NCBI RefSeq assembly: GCF_012958305.1
Contig: NZ_JABBYO010000014.1
Location: forward strand, 1-64,000
Direction of reading: 5' to 3'
DNA from: Tautonia rosea
GTDB taxonomy: Bacteria > Planctomycetota > Planctomycetia > Isosphaerales > Isosphaeraceae
Length of the DNA: 64,000 nt
Part shown: positions 1 to 8,151 of the stretch, in pieces
Numbering within the stretch: position 1 is the stretch's first letter
Layout: each line of letters begins with the position of its first letter
Program-made: the position numbers and the translations under genes
The notes under the pieces: generated by a model
Database searches by the model: none
Seen by the model: only the letters and a program-made list of their open reading frames with translations
Told to the model about the DNA's origin: nothing

Positions 1-375
1 CTTGAAATGATCATGTGTTGCTGATAAGCTCCAGGGAATGTCGAGCATGAGCAATCTCTCTCAGAGCAATCATCGCGCTGAATGGGACAAGTAATCGGTG
101 ACGCCACTGCCTCAGATTCTGGGTAAAATCATATTGTGTTGATTCTTGTATTTTGTCGGATTCGCTTTTCGGCTTTCTGTGCACACATGGGTCGGCACTT
201 ACGGAGACTCCAAACTGACTCATCAGCCTAATGCATCAGCTGACGGTTTGTTCTGCATATCTGTGGAGAGACTTGAAGTTGAGGACTCAATTCGAAATGT
301 CCCCCCGCCCGTAGTCAATGAGGCAGGGGGGACTTCTGAGTTCGAACCGCGTACATCCTCTGGAAACACACCAGC
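1..375. other. Left-edge non-coding stretch
   Basis: I see no convincing gene here. The reading frames are short, lack ribosome binding sites and have no recognisable composition. The only structured element is the hairpin at 299-333 that follows the minus-strand gene. A gene beginning outside the window could extend in from the left, but no frame is open from base 1 with protein-like content. Confidence 0.5.
299..333 (-). terminator. Hairpin downstream of the first minus-strand gene
   Basis: Perfect 8-bp arms GTCCCCCC (299-306) and GGGGGGAC (326-333), extended by an inner GCC/GGC pair, lie about 40 bp past the stop codon of the minus-strand gene. There is only a weak T-run on the minus side, so it may act as a 3' stabiliser rather than a classical intrinsic terminator. 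Confidence 0.45.
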
Positions 376-1347
376 CTACCTTCGTCGCCCAAAAATCCCG
401 GAGAAGAGTCCACGACGAGGACGTGGCTCGGCATACTCGATCTCCCCTGGGACGGTCGGGCTGCCAATCGACTGAGAGAACGGAATCGAGTGGGAATCGT
501 CAATGAGTCCAGCTGGGATTCCCGCCGGGGAATTGAACGGTGTCGTCGGGCTCAAACCGACAGGTCGAGAGTTCAATGACGTTGCAGGGAGATCGCGAGA
601 GCCGATAATTTCTCCATCAACTCTGGATACGTTCAAGACGTTCACTCGTGAAGTAGCATCTGACTCTGTCGGCAGTCGGATGGGTCGCGGTCGAGAGTCG
701 GGTAGAACTGCAAGTTCAGGGACGCTCGGAAGTTGAGGAAGCAATGCAATCGGATCCGAGACCGAAGATCGTGCCGCGGTTCCTTGTGGAACCTCGTCCG
801 ACCGGATCGAAGAACTTCCTGGAAGGTCAAAAACAGACGGTGGTGACGACGTGGGATTGGCCTGACCACCGTTTGGCGTTTCGAACGGATCCGCCTCGAA
901 AGGAGAAGGGGATCGACGAGGAGCATCGAACGGAGAATCTCCCTGACCCGGTTGATCCAGTTCGAAAGGAGATCTCTGGCGTGGAAGATCAGGCAACAGA
1001 TCATCCGTGCCAGGTGTCTCGAAGGGGTCAGACCCGAGTCCATCGAGGCCTGGAAAATCATCTTCCGGAATATCGAGTGGCTGACGAGCGAGTTCCGCCT
1101 GCCAGTCGGGTGACTCAGTGCTCGGGCAACCCCATCCCGGGGGAAATTGTCGCCAGCACGTCGGGTAATATCCGTAATACTTGTGGCGGTACATGCCGTA
1201 GACGGGAAGTTCCTCGGCACAATCGGGCCGGACCCGCTTCTGGGTTGGCAGGTTCGGAAACAGTTGAGCCTGAGCGACAGAGGGAGCCAGGATCGCTGCC
1301 AGCAAGGCTCCCCAACCCCATCCTCGGGTTTTCCTCCTGAATCGCAT
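376..1347 (-). CDS. Secreted Pro/Ser-rich hypothetical protein
   Basis: Exported protein of 323 residues and unknown function. I chose the ATG at 1347, preceded by a purine-rich GAGGCGAGGG, over an upstream alternative start, because it places a signal peptide at the N terminus: a basic start (MRFRRK), a hydrophobic core (ALLAAILAPS) and an AQA cleavage site. The mature start has a short Cys/aromatic segment (GYYPTCWRQFPPGWGCP) with two Cys that could form a disulfide. The rest is low-complexity Pro/Ser/Asp-rich sequence ending in a basic tail (GRRR). Cys/aromatic segments of this kind followed by disordered tails occur in planctomycete secreted proteins (general recollection). A structural or envelope role is possible, but no function can be assigned. 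Confidence 0.7.
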   Translation of the reverse strand: MRFRRKTRGWGWGALLAAILAPSVAQAQLFPNLPTQKRVRPDCAEELPVYGMYRHKYYGYYPTCWRQFPPGWGCPSTESPDWQAELARQPLDIPEDDFPGLDGLGSDPFETPGTDDLLPDLPRQRSPFELDQPGQGDSPFDAPRRSPSPFEADPFETPNGGQANPTSSPPSVFDLPGSSSIRSDEVPQGTAARSSVSDPIALLPQLPSVPELAVLPDSRPRPIRLPTESDATSRVNVLNVSRVDGEIIGSRDLPATSLNSRPVGLSPTTPFNSPAGIPAGLIDDSHSIPFSQSIGSPTVPGEIEYAEPRPRRGLFSGIFGRRR

Positions 1348-1712
1348 TGCCCTCGCCTCGCTGCAGAATGACTCGGCTTCGGGATGTTCCGTGACCTCCC
1401 TGAGTCCGGCTCCCTCGCCTCTCACCACAACGATCGGGCAATCGCTGGAGCGACCTTCAGTAAATGGGGAAAAGCATCGTGGTATTGGTAATCAGGGCAA
1501 TATGGGAAAAGGTTCGTATTGCCAGTGAATTGGAACAATAATCCGCAATCATGACGAGGGTGTTCCTGACGCTGCTCGAACGCTCGGCAGTTCTCATCGG
1601 AATTAGGTTCGAAATTCCCTTTGAATTGCGAACGATTGTCATGAATGAGGGGTTCCCGGAACGATGGAAGCAAGTGTAGGAATGGAACTTAACTCAAGGA
1701 GGAGATCAAACA
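1348..1712. other. Divergent intergenic region
   Basis: This 365-bp gap separates the divergent genes at 1347 and 1713, so it should hold promoters for both. I found no hexamer pair good enough to call. The sequence is locally AT-richer between about 1470 and 1640. No ORF with a ribosome binding site and no RNA gene is visible. Confidence 0.4.
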
Positions 1713-2144
1713 ATGGGCCGACACACACTCACCAAGGTGTTCTTGACGCTCTTCAGCATGATGATCGGAACTGATTGGGGAAACGCTCAGCAGATGAGTC
1801 GATTACCCGCTTCTCGGAATCCCTTTGAGGATCCTTATCTCGCAAGCCATACCTGGCCTGGGATGGCAGGGAATCGGGGGTTGTCTTTGTTTGCACTCGC
1901 AGCTCAGCAACGGGCAGCTTCCCAAGCCAACAGGAGCCAGGGTTCGTTGGATCGAGGGATGGAGCCGTCCGAATCTCCCTATCATCAATCCCGACCGGGA
2001 GGATCGTCGGCCGCCCACTTCTTCGGCAGGTCGAGAGTGATCGAGGGGCCAAAGGCTTCTCCAGCACAGACGCGTTATGATCGATACCGACATTTTTTCG
2101 GTCATCGAGGTCGGGAATTAGGACGTCGGGGAGATCAGAGTTGA
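1713..2144 (+). CDS. Small secreted hypothetical protein
   Basis: 143 residues, not recognised. The start is well supported: AAGGAGGAG lies about 8 nt before the ATG, among the best Shine-Dalgarno sequences in the window. The N terminus has signal-peptide features (basic MGRHTLTK, hydrophobic VFLTLFSMMIG, then NAQQ as a plausible cleavage site). The mature part is rich in Arg, Ser, Pro and Gly with no repeats or metal motifs. The C terminus is strongly basic and Gly-rich. It is probably an exported small protein. Function unknown; conservation in relatives would be the main support. Confidence 0.6.
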   Translation: MGRHTLTKVFLTLFSMMIGTDWGNAQQMSRLPASRNPFEDPYLASHTWPGMAGNRGLSLFALAAQQRAASQANRSQGSLDRGMEPSESPYHQSRPGGSSAAHFFGRSRVIEGPKASPAQTRYDRYRHFFGHRGRELGRRGDQS

Positions 2145-2184
2145 GCCTCGAGGCATTCTTGCCGATGGATAGTGTGAGTGGAGT

Positions 2185-2215
2185 TTGACCCTGACATCAT
2201 GTCAAGGGGAATACT
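2185..2215 (+). promoter_or_regulatory. Candidate promoter with a palindromic operator
   Basis: TTGACC at 2185-2190 resembles a -35 box and AATACT at 2210-2215 a weak -10 (19-bp spacer). Between them is a perfect 13-nt palindrome, TGACATCATGTCA (2192-2204), where a repressor dimer could block polymerase. It lies 125 bp upstream of the polysaccharide-export gene. The palindrome is seen directly; the regulatory role is inference. Confidence 0.35.
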
Positions 2216-2340
2216 CCGGAGATCAGGAGAGAGGGTGGCCGCCCCAGGCATTGTGCTTGAGGTCGTTCCCCTGAGGAGTCGGCGGGGGGCGGAGTTGACC
2301 CACCGACGGCCGGACCCGGTTCGACGGGCAGGAGTCTCGC

Positions 2341-3243
2341 ATGGATCGCACTCGGACGGCTCGATGGCGGCTGCCCTGGGTCGTGCCGCTGCTCGCCCTG
2401 ATCGCCTGCGGATGTCAGACGGTCAGGACTCCCGAGGAGAAGATTGCTCAGAGCAATCTGCCGCGGGAACTTGAAAAAACTTCGATGCCGGAGTATGTCG
2501 TCGAGCCGCCGGACCTGATCCGGATTGAGGTGCTCGAAGCATTGCCCGGTCGACCGATTACAGGCGAACGCCTCGTACGTCCAGACGGAAAGGTCTCGCT
2601 TGATTTCTACGGCGATATTTACGTTGCCGGTTTGACCGTTTCTGAGGTCAAAGAAAAAGTTATCATTCACCTCCGTCAGTTTCTGACGGATGAAGCACTC
2701 GGTCTGATCGAGTTAAATCCTGACACACTCGAATACGAAAAGATTCCTCCAAAAGAATCGAATCGGATTTTTGTCGACATCTCCTCGTACAACAGCAAGG
2801 TTTATTACATTCAGGGAGATGTCATTCAGCCAGGCCGATTGGTTCTGACTGGCAATGAAACGGTGCTCGACGCGATCAACTATGCGGGGGGATTGCTTCC
2901 GACTGCGGCAACCCAGAACATTCGATTGGTACGTCCCGCACCTCCTGGGGCATGTTGTGCCCAGGTCTTGCCGGTGAATCTTGCGGCCATTGTGAATGTA
3001 GGTGATACCACGACAAATTATCAACTGATGCCTGGTGATCGAATCGTTGTCTATCGTGACCCGATCGTTCGAACCAGCGTCTTTCTCAATCGAATTGCTG
3101 AACCGTTCTTCACGGTCGTCAACGGCATTCAGATTTACTCCTTTGCATCTCAAAGTCTGAGGTTCCTCAACATTCCGCTCGGTGGTCAACAGAATACACC
3201 CATAATTCCCAATCCTGCTGATCCTGCCCTGGGTGTTCGCTAA
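2341..3243 (+). CDS. Wza-type polysaccharide export lipoprotein
   Basis: Outer-membrane polysaccharide export (OPX) protein of 300 residues, expected to form or support the channel for an exopolysaccharide. The start has AGGAG about 9 nt upstream. The N terminus is a lipoprotein signal: hydrophobic VVPLLALIA followed by Cys at the CGC lipobox. Residues about 50-125 match the Poly_export domain (YVVEPPDLIRIEV, then a GERLVRPDGKVSLDFYGDIYVAGLT core). A following SLBB-like segment contains YYIQGDVIQPGRLVLTG and NYQLMPGDRIVVYRD. It is shorter than E. coli Wza (about 380 residues) and probably lacks the C-terminal amphipathic helix domain. No Wzc kinase or glycosyltransferase lies next to it, so the polymer cannot be named. 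Confidence 0.88.
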   Translation: MDRTRTARWRLPWVVPLLALIACGCQTVRTPEEKIAQSNLPRELEKTSMPEYVVEPPDLIRIEVLEALPGRPITGERLVRPDGKVSLDFYGDIYVAGLTVSEVKEKVIIHLRQFLTDEALGLIELNPDTLEYEKIPPKESNRIFVDISSYNSKVYYIQGDVIQPGRLVLTGNETVLDAINYAGGLLPTAATQNIRLVRPAPPGACCAQVLPVNLAAIVNVGDTTTNYQLMPGDRIVVYRDPIVRTSVFLNRIAEPFFTVVNGIQIYSFASQSLRFLNIPLGGQQNTPIIPNPADPALGVR

Positions 3244-3272
3244 CCTTGCTGAATCGATAAGTCGTGGAGCGA

Positions 3273-3316
3273 ATGACCGGGCCGAGGAACTGATTTCGAG
3301 TTCCCGGCCCGGTCAT
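3273..3316 (+). terminator. Long GC-rich hairpin after the export gene
   Basis: Twelve perfect base pairs (ATGACCGGGCCG 3273-3284 with 3305-3316) are stacked on six more (GGAACT 3286-3291 with AGTTCC 3299-3304), with one bulged A and a 7-nt loop. It begins 29 nt after the stop codon. There is no T-run directly after it, so termination may be inefficient or factor-aided, but it cleanly separates the two transcription units. Confidence 0.6.
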
Positions 3317-3331
3317 CGTTGAGGGCTTGAC

Positions 3332-3361
3332 TTGAAGCGATGAGCGGGGCAGAACTAAACT
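3332..3361 (+). promoter_or_regulatory. Candidate sigma-70-like promoter of the cytochrome gene
   Basis: TTGAAG (3332-3337), an 18-bp spacer and TAAACT (3356-3361) lie just after the preceding hairpin and about 58 bp before the cytochrome ATG. Both hexamers match four of six consensus positions. The 18-bp spacing recurs at other predicted promoters in this window. Confidence 0.4.
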
Positions 3362-3418
3362 CGGAACATTGAATCTCCAAGCGTTCTACCTTCCGAACTG
3401 CTTCTGAGACACCAACAC

Positions 3419-6166
3419 ATGCACTTGCCTGATCGCTTTATCCGAATCCTCCACGGTGCAGTCAGTCTTCTGGTCTGTCTTCCCTCGATTGGGTTGAAGC
3501 CGCTCGCCGACGACGATCAACCCGACCCAGAAGAACTCGCTCCCGGATTGATCGTGGAATGGGTTCCGATCGAGCGAGATCGTCCTCGAATCAGCAGTCG
3601 AGCGTCGACACTGGTCGAGCGATGGGGCGAGACGGTCCCAGATATTCGATTGCCGATCGAGGGCTTCCGAACGTTCTGGTCAGGTTGGCTCCTCGTTCGA
3701 GAAGCAGGAGAATATCGGTTCCGACTCGAAAGCGATGGACGGGCATCTTTGATGATCGGGGATCGGACGATTGAGTCAGAGGGGGGAGCCCTGGTTCTTT
3801 CTGGAATACTGTCCTTGAGGCCCGGATTGGTTCCGGTTCACTTGCAATCGGAACATCGAGGGCCTGATCGAAGGGTCGTGGTCGATTGGGCGGGGCCGAG
3901 CTTCGGGTTCGAACATCTTCCCCCGTCTCAATTGTTTCACGAGGCAGTTCGAACTCCAAACAACGATGCCTTCGAAAAGGGGCGGAGACTGGCCGACCAA
4001 ATCGGCTGCGCGAACTGTCACTCAATGACGGGGATAACGCCTCATCCCAAGCTTGGTCCGTCGCTCCAAGAGGCTCATTCCATTCGATCTGACTGGCTCG
4101 TGGATTGGATCTCGGATCCCCAGTCCAGGCGGTCAGGAACTGCCATGCCGGGTTTTCGTCTCGATGATCAACAGTCGGCTGACGTGGTGGCCGCGATTCG
4201 TTCGCTTGCTGAACCGTCGACCGCTCCGGACCGAGAAACCCGGATGGCGATGAATGTGGCGGACCCGGATCGAGGACGACTTGTCTTTCGGTCAGCCGGT
4301 TGCCTGGGATGCCATACCCGTGACTTGAACGATCGCTCAATTCGGATTCGAGTTCATCCTGATTTGGAGGGTTTGGGAGACAAGCGGACGTTCGAATCCG
4401 TCGTCCTCTTTCTGGCGGGACACTCTCGAACCGATCCGGGGCGTCATCGTCCGGAACTCGGCCTTTCGACGGATGCCGCGGCACATCTTGCAGCGTATCT
4501 CACGTCGGAGGTGACGGATGGAGACGGTGAGGCTGAGAAGTCATTGGTTCTGGGTAATCCGCAACGAGGGAAGGCTCTGATTGAGACTGTCGGTTGCCGG
4601 TCCTGTCACGAGATCCCTGGAGTCATGGCCAGCACGAAAGCCATCCCCCTCAATGAGGACACTGACGTGCAGCAGGGATGTCTGTCCGCCGATCCGCCTT
4701 TTGGTGTGCCTCGATTCGGGTTTGATGAGGAGCAACTCCAATCACTCAGAACGTTCATTGCCGGGAGCTCCAAGACTTTCGCCCCTTTGTCTGCCTGGAC
4801 ACAAGCCCGGGATGCCTTACGACGGCACAACTGCTTCGGTTGCCACTCCCGAGACGGTCAGGGAGGCGAGCAAATCGGTGAACAACTGGCGAAGTTTCTT
4901 GCGGAAGACCGAGAGCTCAATGCCTTGAAGGGTACCTTGACCCCTCCAGATCTTTCGATGGTGGGTGCGAAGCTGTTACCTCACTCGCTCGATCTTGCGG
5001 TTCGAGGTGAAGCTCCGGTGGCTCGGCCCTGGCTTTCGGTCCGCATGCCTCGATTTGACTTCGAAGCTGCTGAGGCTCAAGCGATCTCCTCGTATTTCAA
5101 GGAATTTGATCGTGTTGGTACTGAGGAATCGGATGAGAAGAACGCCCTCAAGCTAGGAGCCGATGTGGGAATCAGCTTACTCGGGCGTCAAGGCTTTGGC
5201 TGCCTGTCCTGTCATGTGCTCGATGGAAAAATTCCTCCGGGAGGAGAGGAGGAAACACTTGGACCGGATCTCAGCCTGGCCCATCGACGGATGTCGAGAA
5301 CCTATTTCGAACGTTGGCTCAGCGATCCGCAGCGTATCATTCCAGGCACGTCGATGCCTCAGTTCCTCGTCCCCATACCTGGCGTTGAGGGGACAATTCA
5401 AGAACAGCTTGGGGCGGTCTGGGACGCACTTGGCGACCCGAAATTGGCCGAGCGATCGTCGACATCGTCCCGACAGTTTCTTGTTCGCCAGGGGGATCGG
5501 GCCCAGTTAGTTAGGGATATGGTTGTCCCGGAAGCAACACCCCGATCATATTACCCGCGAGGCGTTGCGATTGGGCTCAAGGGAGATCGGTCACTCCTGT
5601 TCGACTCCGATCGAATGAGCTGGATCCAATGGTGGGATGGAGGCTTTCTCTCCAGAACGAAGCAGGGACGCCTTTGGGAATGGCATCCGGAAGGGCGGAA
5701 CCTGTGGGCAACACCAGAGGAGTTGCCACCCGTCCTGTTGCGACACGACGATGGTCGGCTTCTCTTTCCTGAGTTGAGAAGGGAACGGTTCGGGTCCTTT
5801 GAAGAGTTGGCGTTTGAGGGAAATGGAGTGCGGCTTCGCTACGATCTCTACCTCCCTGGGCAGCCGAGTCTGAGAGTGAGCGAAGTGATTGATCCGACCG
5901 CAGATGGGTGGAGACGTCTGGTCGAGGTTCAGAATGTCCCTGAGGGGATGACCCCCGTGATTCTGGCCGTTGCTGGGATGTCGTGGTCAATGGCAGATGA
6001 TCACCGCGCGACACATCAAACGAATCCTGTTGAGGTGCAGATCGAGCATCCTGGAACCTGGATTCAGGCAATCAACGATTCTATCCTCAAGCATTCCGTC
6101 CTTGTCGAAATGAGAAAACAGCAACGCGGGAGCTGGAGCGGGGCACTTCGAGTCATGATTTGGTAG
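3419..6166 (+). CDS. PA14-domain, five-haem c-type cytochrome protein
   Basis: Large exported electron-transfer protein of 915 residues. An N-terminal hydrophobic segment (about residues 9-27) should direct export. Residues about 45-165 form a PA14-like beta domain, a carbohydrate-binding fold. Five CxxCH haem-attachment motifs follow: CANCH (197), CLGCH (295), CRSCH (393), CFGCH (472) and CLSCH (595). Possible distal ligands lie in GTAMPGF, VRMPRF and GTSMPQF. Residues about 690-915 have no Cys and look like a beta-rich domain. Cytochromes fused to sugar-binding domains are typical of planctomycetes and are thought to serve carbohydrate oxidation (family knowledge; substrate unknown). The start lacks a clear Shine-Dalgarno sequence. 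Predicted transcription is monocistronic. Confidence 0.85.
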   Translation: MHLPDRFIRILHGAVSLLVCLPSIGLKPLADDDQPDPEELAPGLIVEWVPIERDRPRISSRASTLVERWGETVPDIRLPIEGFRTFWSGWLLVREAGEYRFRLESDGRASLMIGDRTIESEGGALVLSGILSLRPGLVPVHLQSEHRGPDRRVVVDWAGPSFGFEHLPPSQLFHEAVRTPNNDAFEKGRRLADQIGCANCHSMTGITPHPKLGPSLQEAHSIRSDWLVDWISDPQSRRSGTAMPGFRLDDQQSADVVAAIRSLAEPSTAPDRETRMAMNVADPDRGRLVFRSAGCLGCHTRDLNDRSIRIRVHPDLEGLGDKRTFESVVLFLAGHSRTDPGRHRPELGLSTDAAAHLAAYLTSEVTDGDGEAEKSLVLGNPQRGKALIETVGCRSCHEIPGVMASTKAIPLNEDTDVQQGCLSADPPFGVPRFGFDEEQLQSLRTFIAGSSKTFAPLSAWTQARDALRRHNCFGCHSRDGQGGEQIGEQLAKFLAEDRELNALKGTLTPPDLSMVGAKLLPHSLDLAVRGEAPVARPWLSVRMPRFDFEAAEAQAISSYFKEFDRVGTEESDEKNALKLGADVGISLLGRQGFGCLSCHVLDGKIPPGGEEETLGPDLSLAHRRMSRTYFERWLSDPQRIIPGTSMPQFLVPIPGVEGTIQEQLGAVWDALGDPKLAERSSTSSRQFLVRQGDRAQLVRDMVVPEATPRSYYPRGVAIGLKGDRSLLFDSDRMSWIQWWDGGFLSRTKQGRLWEWHPEGRNLWATPEELPPVLLRHDDGRLLFPELRRERFGSFEELAFEGNGVRLRYDLYLPGQPSLRVSEVIDPTADGWRRLVEVQNVPEGMTPVILAVAGMSWSMADDHRATHQTNPVEVQIEHPGTWIQAINDSILKHSVLVEMRKQQRGSWSGALRVMIW

Positions 6167-6187
6167 AAACAGCCACCCAAACCAAAA

Positions 6188-6224
6188 CGTCGGGGGGCTC
6201 ACCAGAACGGGAGCCCACCCGACG
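6188..6224. terminator. Bidirectional terminator between convergent genes
   Basis: Stem CGTCGGG (6188-6194) with CCCGACG (6218-6224) and inner GGGCTC/GAGCCC pairing, 13 bp in all with one bulge. It sits between the convergent cytochrome and LTxxQ-protein genes. On the minus strand the stem is followed by TTTTGGTTT, supporting intrinsic termination in that direction. Confidence 0.65.
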
Positions 6225-6261
6225 ATCAATTGAATTCAGAGAGAGCTTCTTCGCTGGTGAC

Positions 6262-7038
6262 TCAGCGAGAACTGGGAGAACCACCCGGTCCGGGGCGGCC
6301 TCCCGGTCCAGGACGACCGCCAGGGCCGAAGCCTCCTCGGCCTCCCGCTCCAGGTCCCATTTGGAAGGGTTCACCTGTCAGTTCTTTCCATGAGGCTTTT
6401 TGCTCGACAGTAAGTATGGACATGGCCTGGTCGAGCGTGCTTCGGCGGAGCTCCATCAATTCCCGCATGATCTGGCCCCGGTCTTCAGCTTCCCTCGCAT
6501 TGGACATCAGGGTTTGTGACTCAGCTCGGTAGGTCTCAAGCAACTCAGAGAGTTGAGACCGCTGTTCTTCATCGAGATGAAGGGCTTCCTTCACCCTTGG
6601 GTTCTCAAATGCCTGAACGCCTTGCATTTGAATTTGAACCTGCTGCACCCGGGTCATCTGCTCGGGTTTGAGCACATCCTTCAACTGGCTTTGAGCTGTC
6701 TCATCCAGCGTTCGGATCATCTCTTCAAAGCGTTCGCGACGAGCATCAGGCCCGAGATCGCCGAGTTCAGCACGGGCTTCCTGCATCCGGCTCATCATGT
6801 CTTCGCGGAGTTGATCGGCAATGGACCGAATTTTTTGGGTTTGGTCGTCAGAAAGACCCAGTTCGTCAATCACGGGAGGCATTGAGAGGATCTGGACCAG
6901 CCCTCCTTGCATGCCCCTCATCCCACCCTGCCGACCCGGACTACCCTGGCCAGGCCCACCGGGCCGCTGAGCCAGAACCGGGGCAGTGAGAATTACGAAC
7001 AGGCCGAGAGCGAGTGTGAGTTGATGAGGTCGTTGCAT
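6262..7038 (-). CDS. Spy/CpxP-like LTxxQ periplasmic protein, Gly-rich tail
   Basis: 258-residue exported helical protein. It has a signal peptide (hydrophobic LTLALGLFVILTAPVLA, cleavage after VLA) followed by a Gly/Pro-rich segment. The middle, about residues 50-225, is all-helical with four LxxxQ elements (LSDDQ, LKPEQ, LDEEQ, LTVEQ) matching the LTxxQ signature of Spy/CpxP periplasmic stress and chaperone proteins. The C-terminal 30 residues are a GPGGRPGPGG-type low-complexity repeat, which gives the GC-rich DNA repeat near 6265-6340. In proteobacteria such proteins sense or buffer misfolded proteins or metals; the role here is inferred only. Its stop faces a shared terminator at 6188-6224. 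Confidence 0.72.
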   Translation of the reverse strand: MQRPHQLTLALGLFVILTAPVLAQRPGGPGQGSPGRQGGMRGMQGGLVQILSMPPVIDELGLSDDQTQKIRSIADQLREDMMSRMQEARAELGDLGPDARRERFEEMIRTLDETAQSQLKDVLKPEQMTRVQQVQIQMQGVQAFENPRVKEALHLDEEQRSQLSELLETYRAESQTLMSNAREAEDRGQIMRELMELRRSTLDQAMSILTVEQKASWKELTGEPFQMGPGAGGRGGFGPGGRPGPGGRPGPGGSPSSR

Positions 7039-7226
7039 CGAGCGATTCTCCCCGAATCGGGCTGGGCCTAACGCTCACGATTTGCTCGGTTCCAGGGAAA
7101 TCCCAGAAGAACTGCCGAGCGATCTCAAGCGTTCCAGCCTCCATATCAAACACTTAGCGTCAAGAAAAGTGTCGCGGGCCTCGCTGGATGCAGGGGATTT
7201 GAAGGACGCGAGGGAAAGTTCGGGAA

Positions 7227-8009
7227 TCAGATAGGGAGCTTTCCCGAAGCCAGCTCTTCCTCCCATTCGTCAAGAAGCGGCCAGTCGACGGCGCAGGTCC
7301 CGAAATCAGCGAGGTGCATATATGTTTCCAAGCGGGCAATCGTCGCGTCGATCAGTTCGATCTTTTTTCGGAAGATCGGTCCATGAGAGGGGAGAAGATA
7401 TTCAACATCCGCTGCGCGGATTCTTCTGAGACTGTTGACGAAATCCGGAAGATTCGAGCCGTGGTGTGCATCAATCACACCCACACTTCCATCCCGGAAA
7501 ATGTTGTCTCCTGAAAACAGAAGTTCACCCATCCGAAACGAGAGTTGACCGGCTGTGTGGCCCGGGGTGCTCCAGACTTCCAGACGCTTGTCGCCGACCT
7601 CAAGAATGTCTCCTTCGTCGATCGTCCGATCCACCTTGCAGGGAGGCATCGGGATGTGAATGTTTTGGGCATCAATGCGGGCGTACGTGGTCACTTCGTC
7701 TCCCGACTCAAGCGGGGCGACTGATTTCGGGTGCGCAACAACCGGGCATTTCAGCAGTTCTCGGGCACGGGCAAGTCCCTGTGTGTGATCCGCGTCGGCA
7801 TGCGTTGCAACGATCATTTTACAGCCCGAGAGGCTGTAATTCATTTGTCGAATCAGTTCCAGTACGTCTCCTAACTCATCGAGGAACCCGACGTCGATCA
7901 GGATGTACTCGTTGCCACCGTCGATCAGGTAGATATTCACTCCCAGCCGCCGGCGAGCCTGGACATTGAGCTCGATGACCCCGGGAAACACAAAGCGTCG
8001 CTCGACCAT
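7227..8009 (-). CDS. MBL-fold metallo-hydrolase
   Basis: 260-residue metallo-beta-lactamase-fold hydrolase, probably cytoplasmic (no signal peptide). Landmarks in order: the metal motif HADADH (residues about 70-75), STPGHTAGQLSF with the third metal His, SGDNIF with the bridging Asp, and LPSHGPIF with the last His. In the first motif the canonical HxHxDH second His is replaced by Asp, so one zinc site is unusual. The overall spacing resembles glyoxalase II or lactonase-like hydrolases, but the substrate cannot be told. It is preceded by a near-consensus -10 box on the minus strand and is probably transcribed alone. Confidence 0.85.
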   Translation of the reverse strand: MVERRFVFPGVIELNVQARRRLGVNIYLIDGGNEYILIDVGFLDELGDVLELIRQMNYSLSGCKMIVATHADADHTQGLARARELLKCPVVAHPKSVAPLESGDEVTTYARIDAQNIHIPMPPCKVDRTIDEGDILEVGDKRLEVWSTPGHTAGQLSFRMGELLFSGDNIFRDGSVGVIDAHHGSNLPDFVNSLRRIRAADVEYLLPSHGPIFRKKIELIDATIARLETYMHLADFGTCAVDWPLLDEWEEELASGKLPI

Positions 8010-8094
8010 GGGAGATACACCCTCATCCTCAAGAACTCAATTCGTCTCGGCGAAACATTAAGCGATGGGGCCAGACGAGCGGGTCCTGGAACGT

Positions 8095-8100
8095 ATTATA
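8095..8100 (-). promoter_or_regulatory. Consensus -10 box of the MBL gene
   Basis: On the minus strand these bases read TATAAT, a perfect -10 element, about 85 bp before the MBL-hydrolase start. No good -35 hexamer lies 16-18 bp upstream, so any promoter would be -10 driven. Confidence 0.4.
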
Positions 8101-8151
8101 GACATCCCGAGCCTGGGCGTGCTCGTGTGAGGACCTCGTCACTGATCCCGA

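Noticed and set aside
6262-6345. GC-rich tandem repeat looking like a mobile or CRISPR-type repeat
   Set aside because: It is the coding DNA for a GPGGRP-type tail of the LTxxQ protein, with no spacers or direct-repeat units outside the gene.
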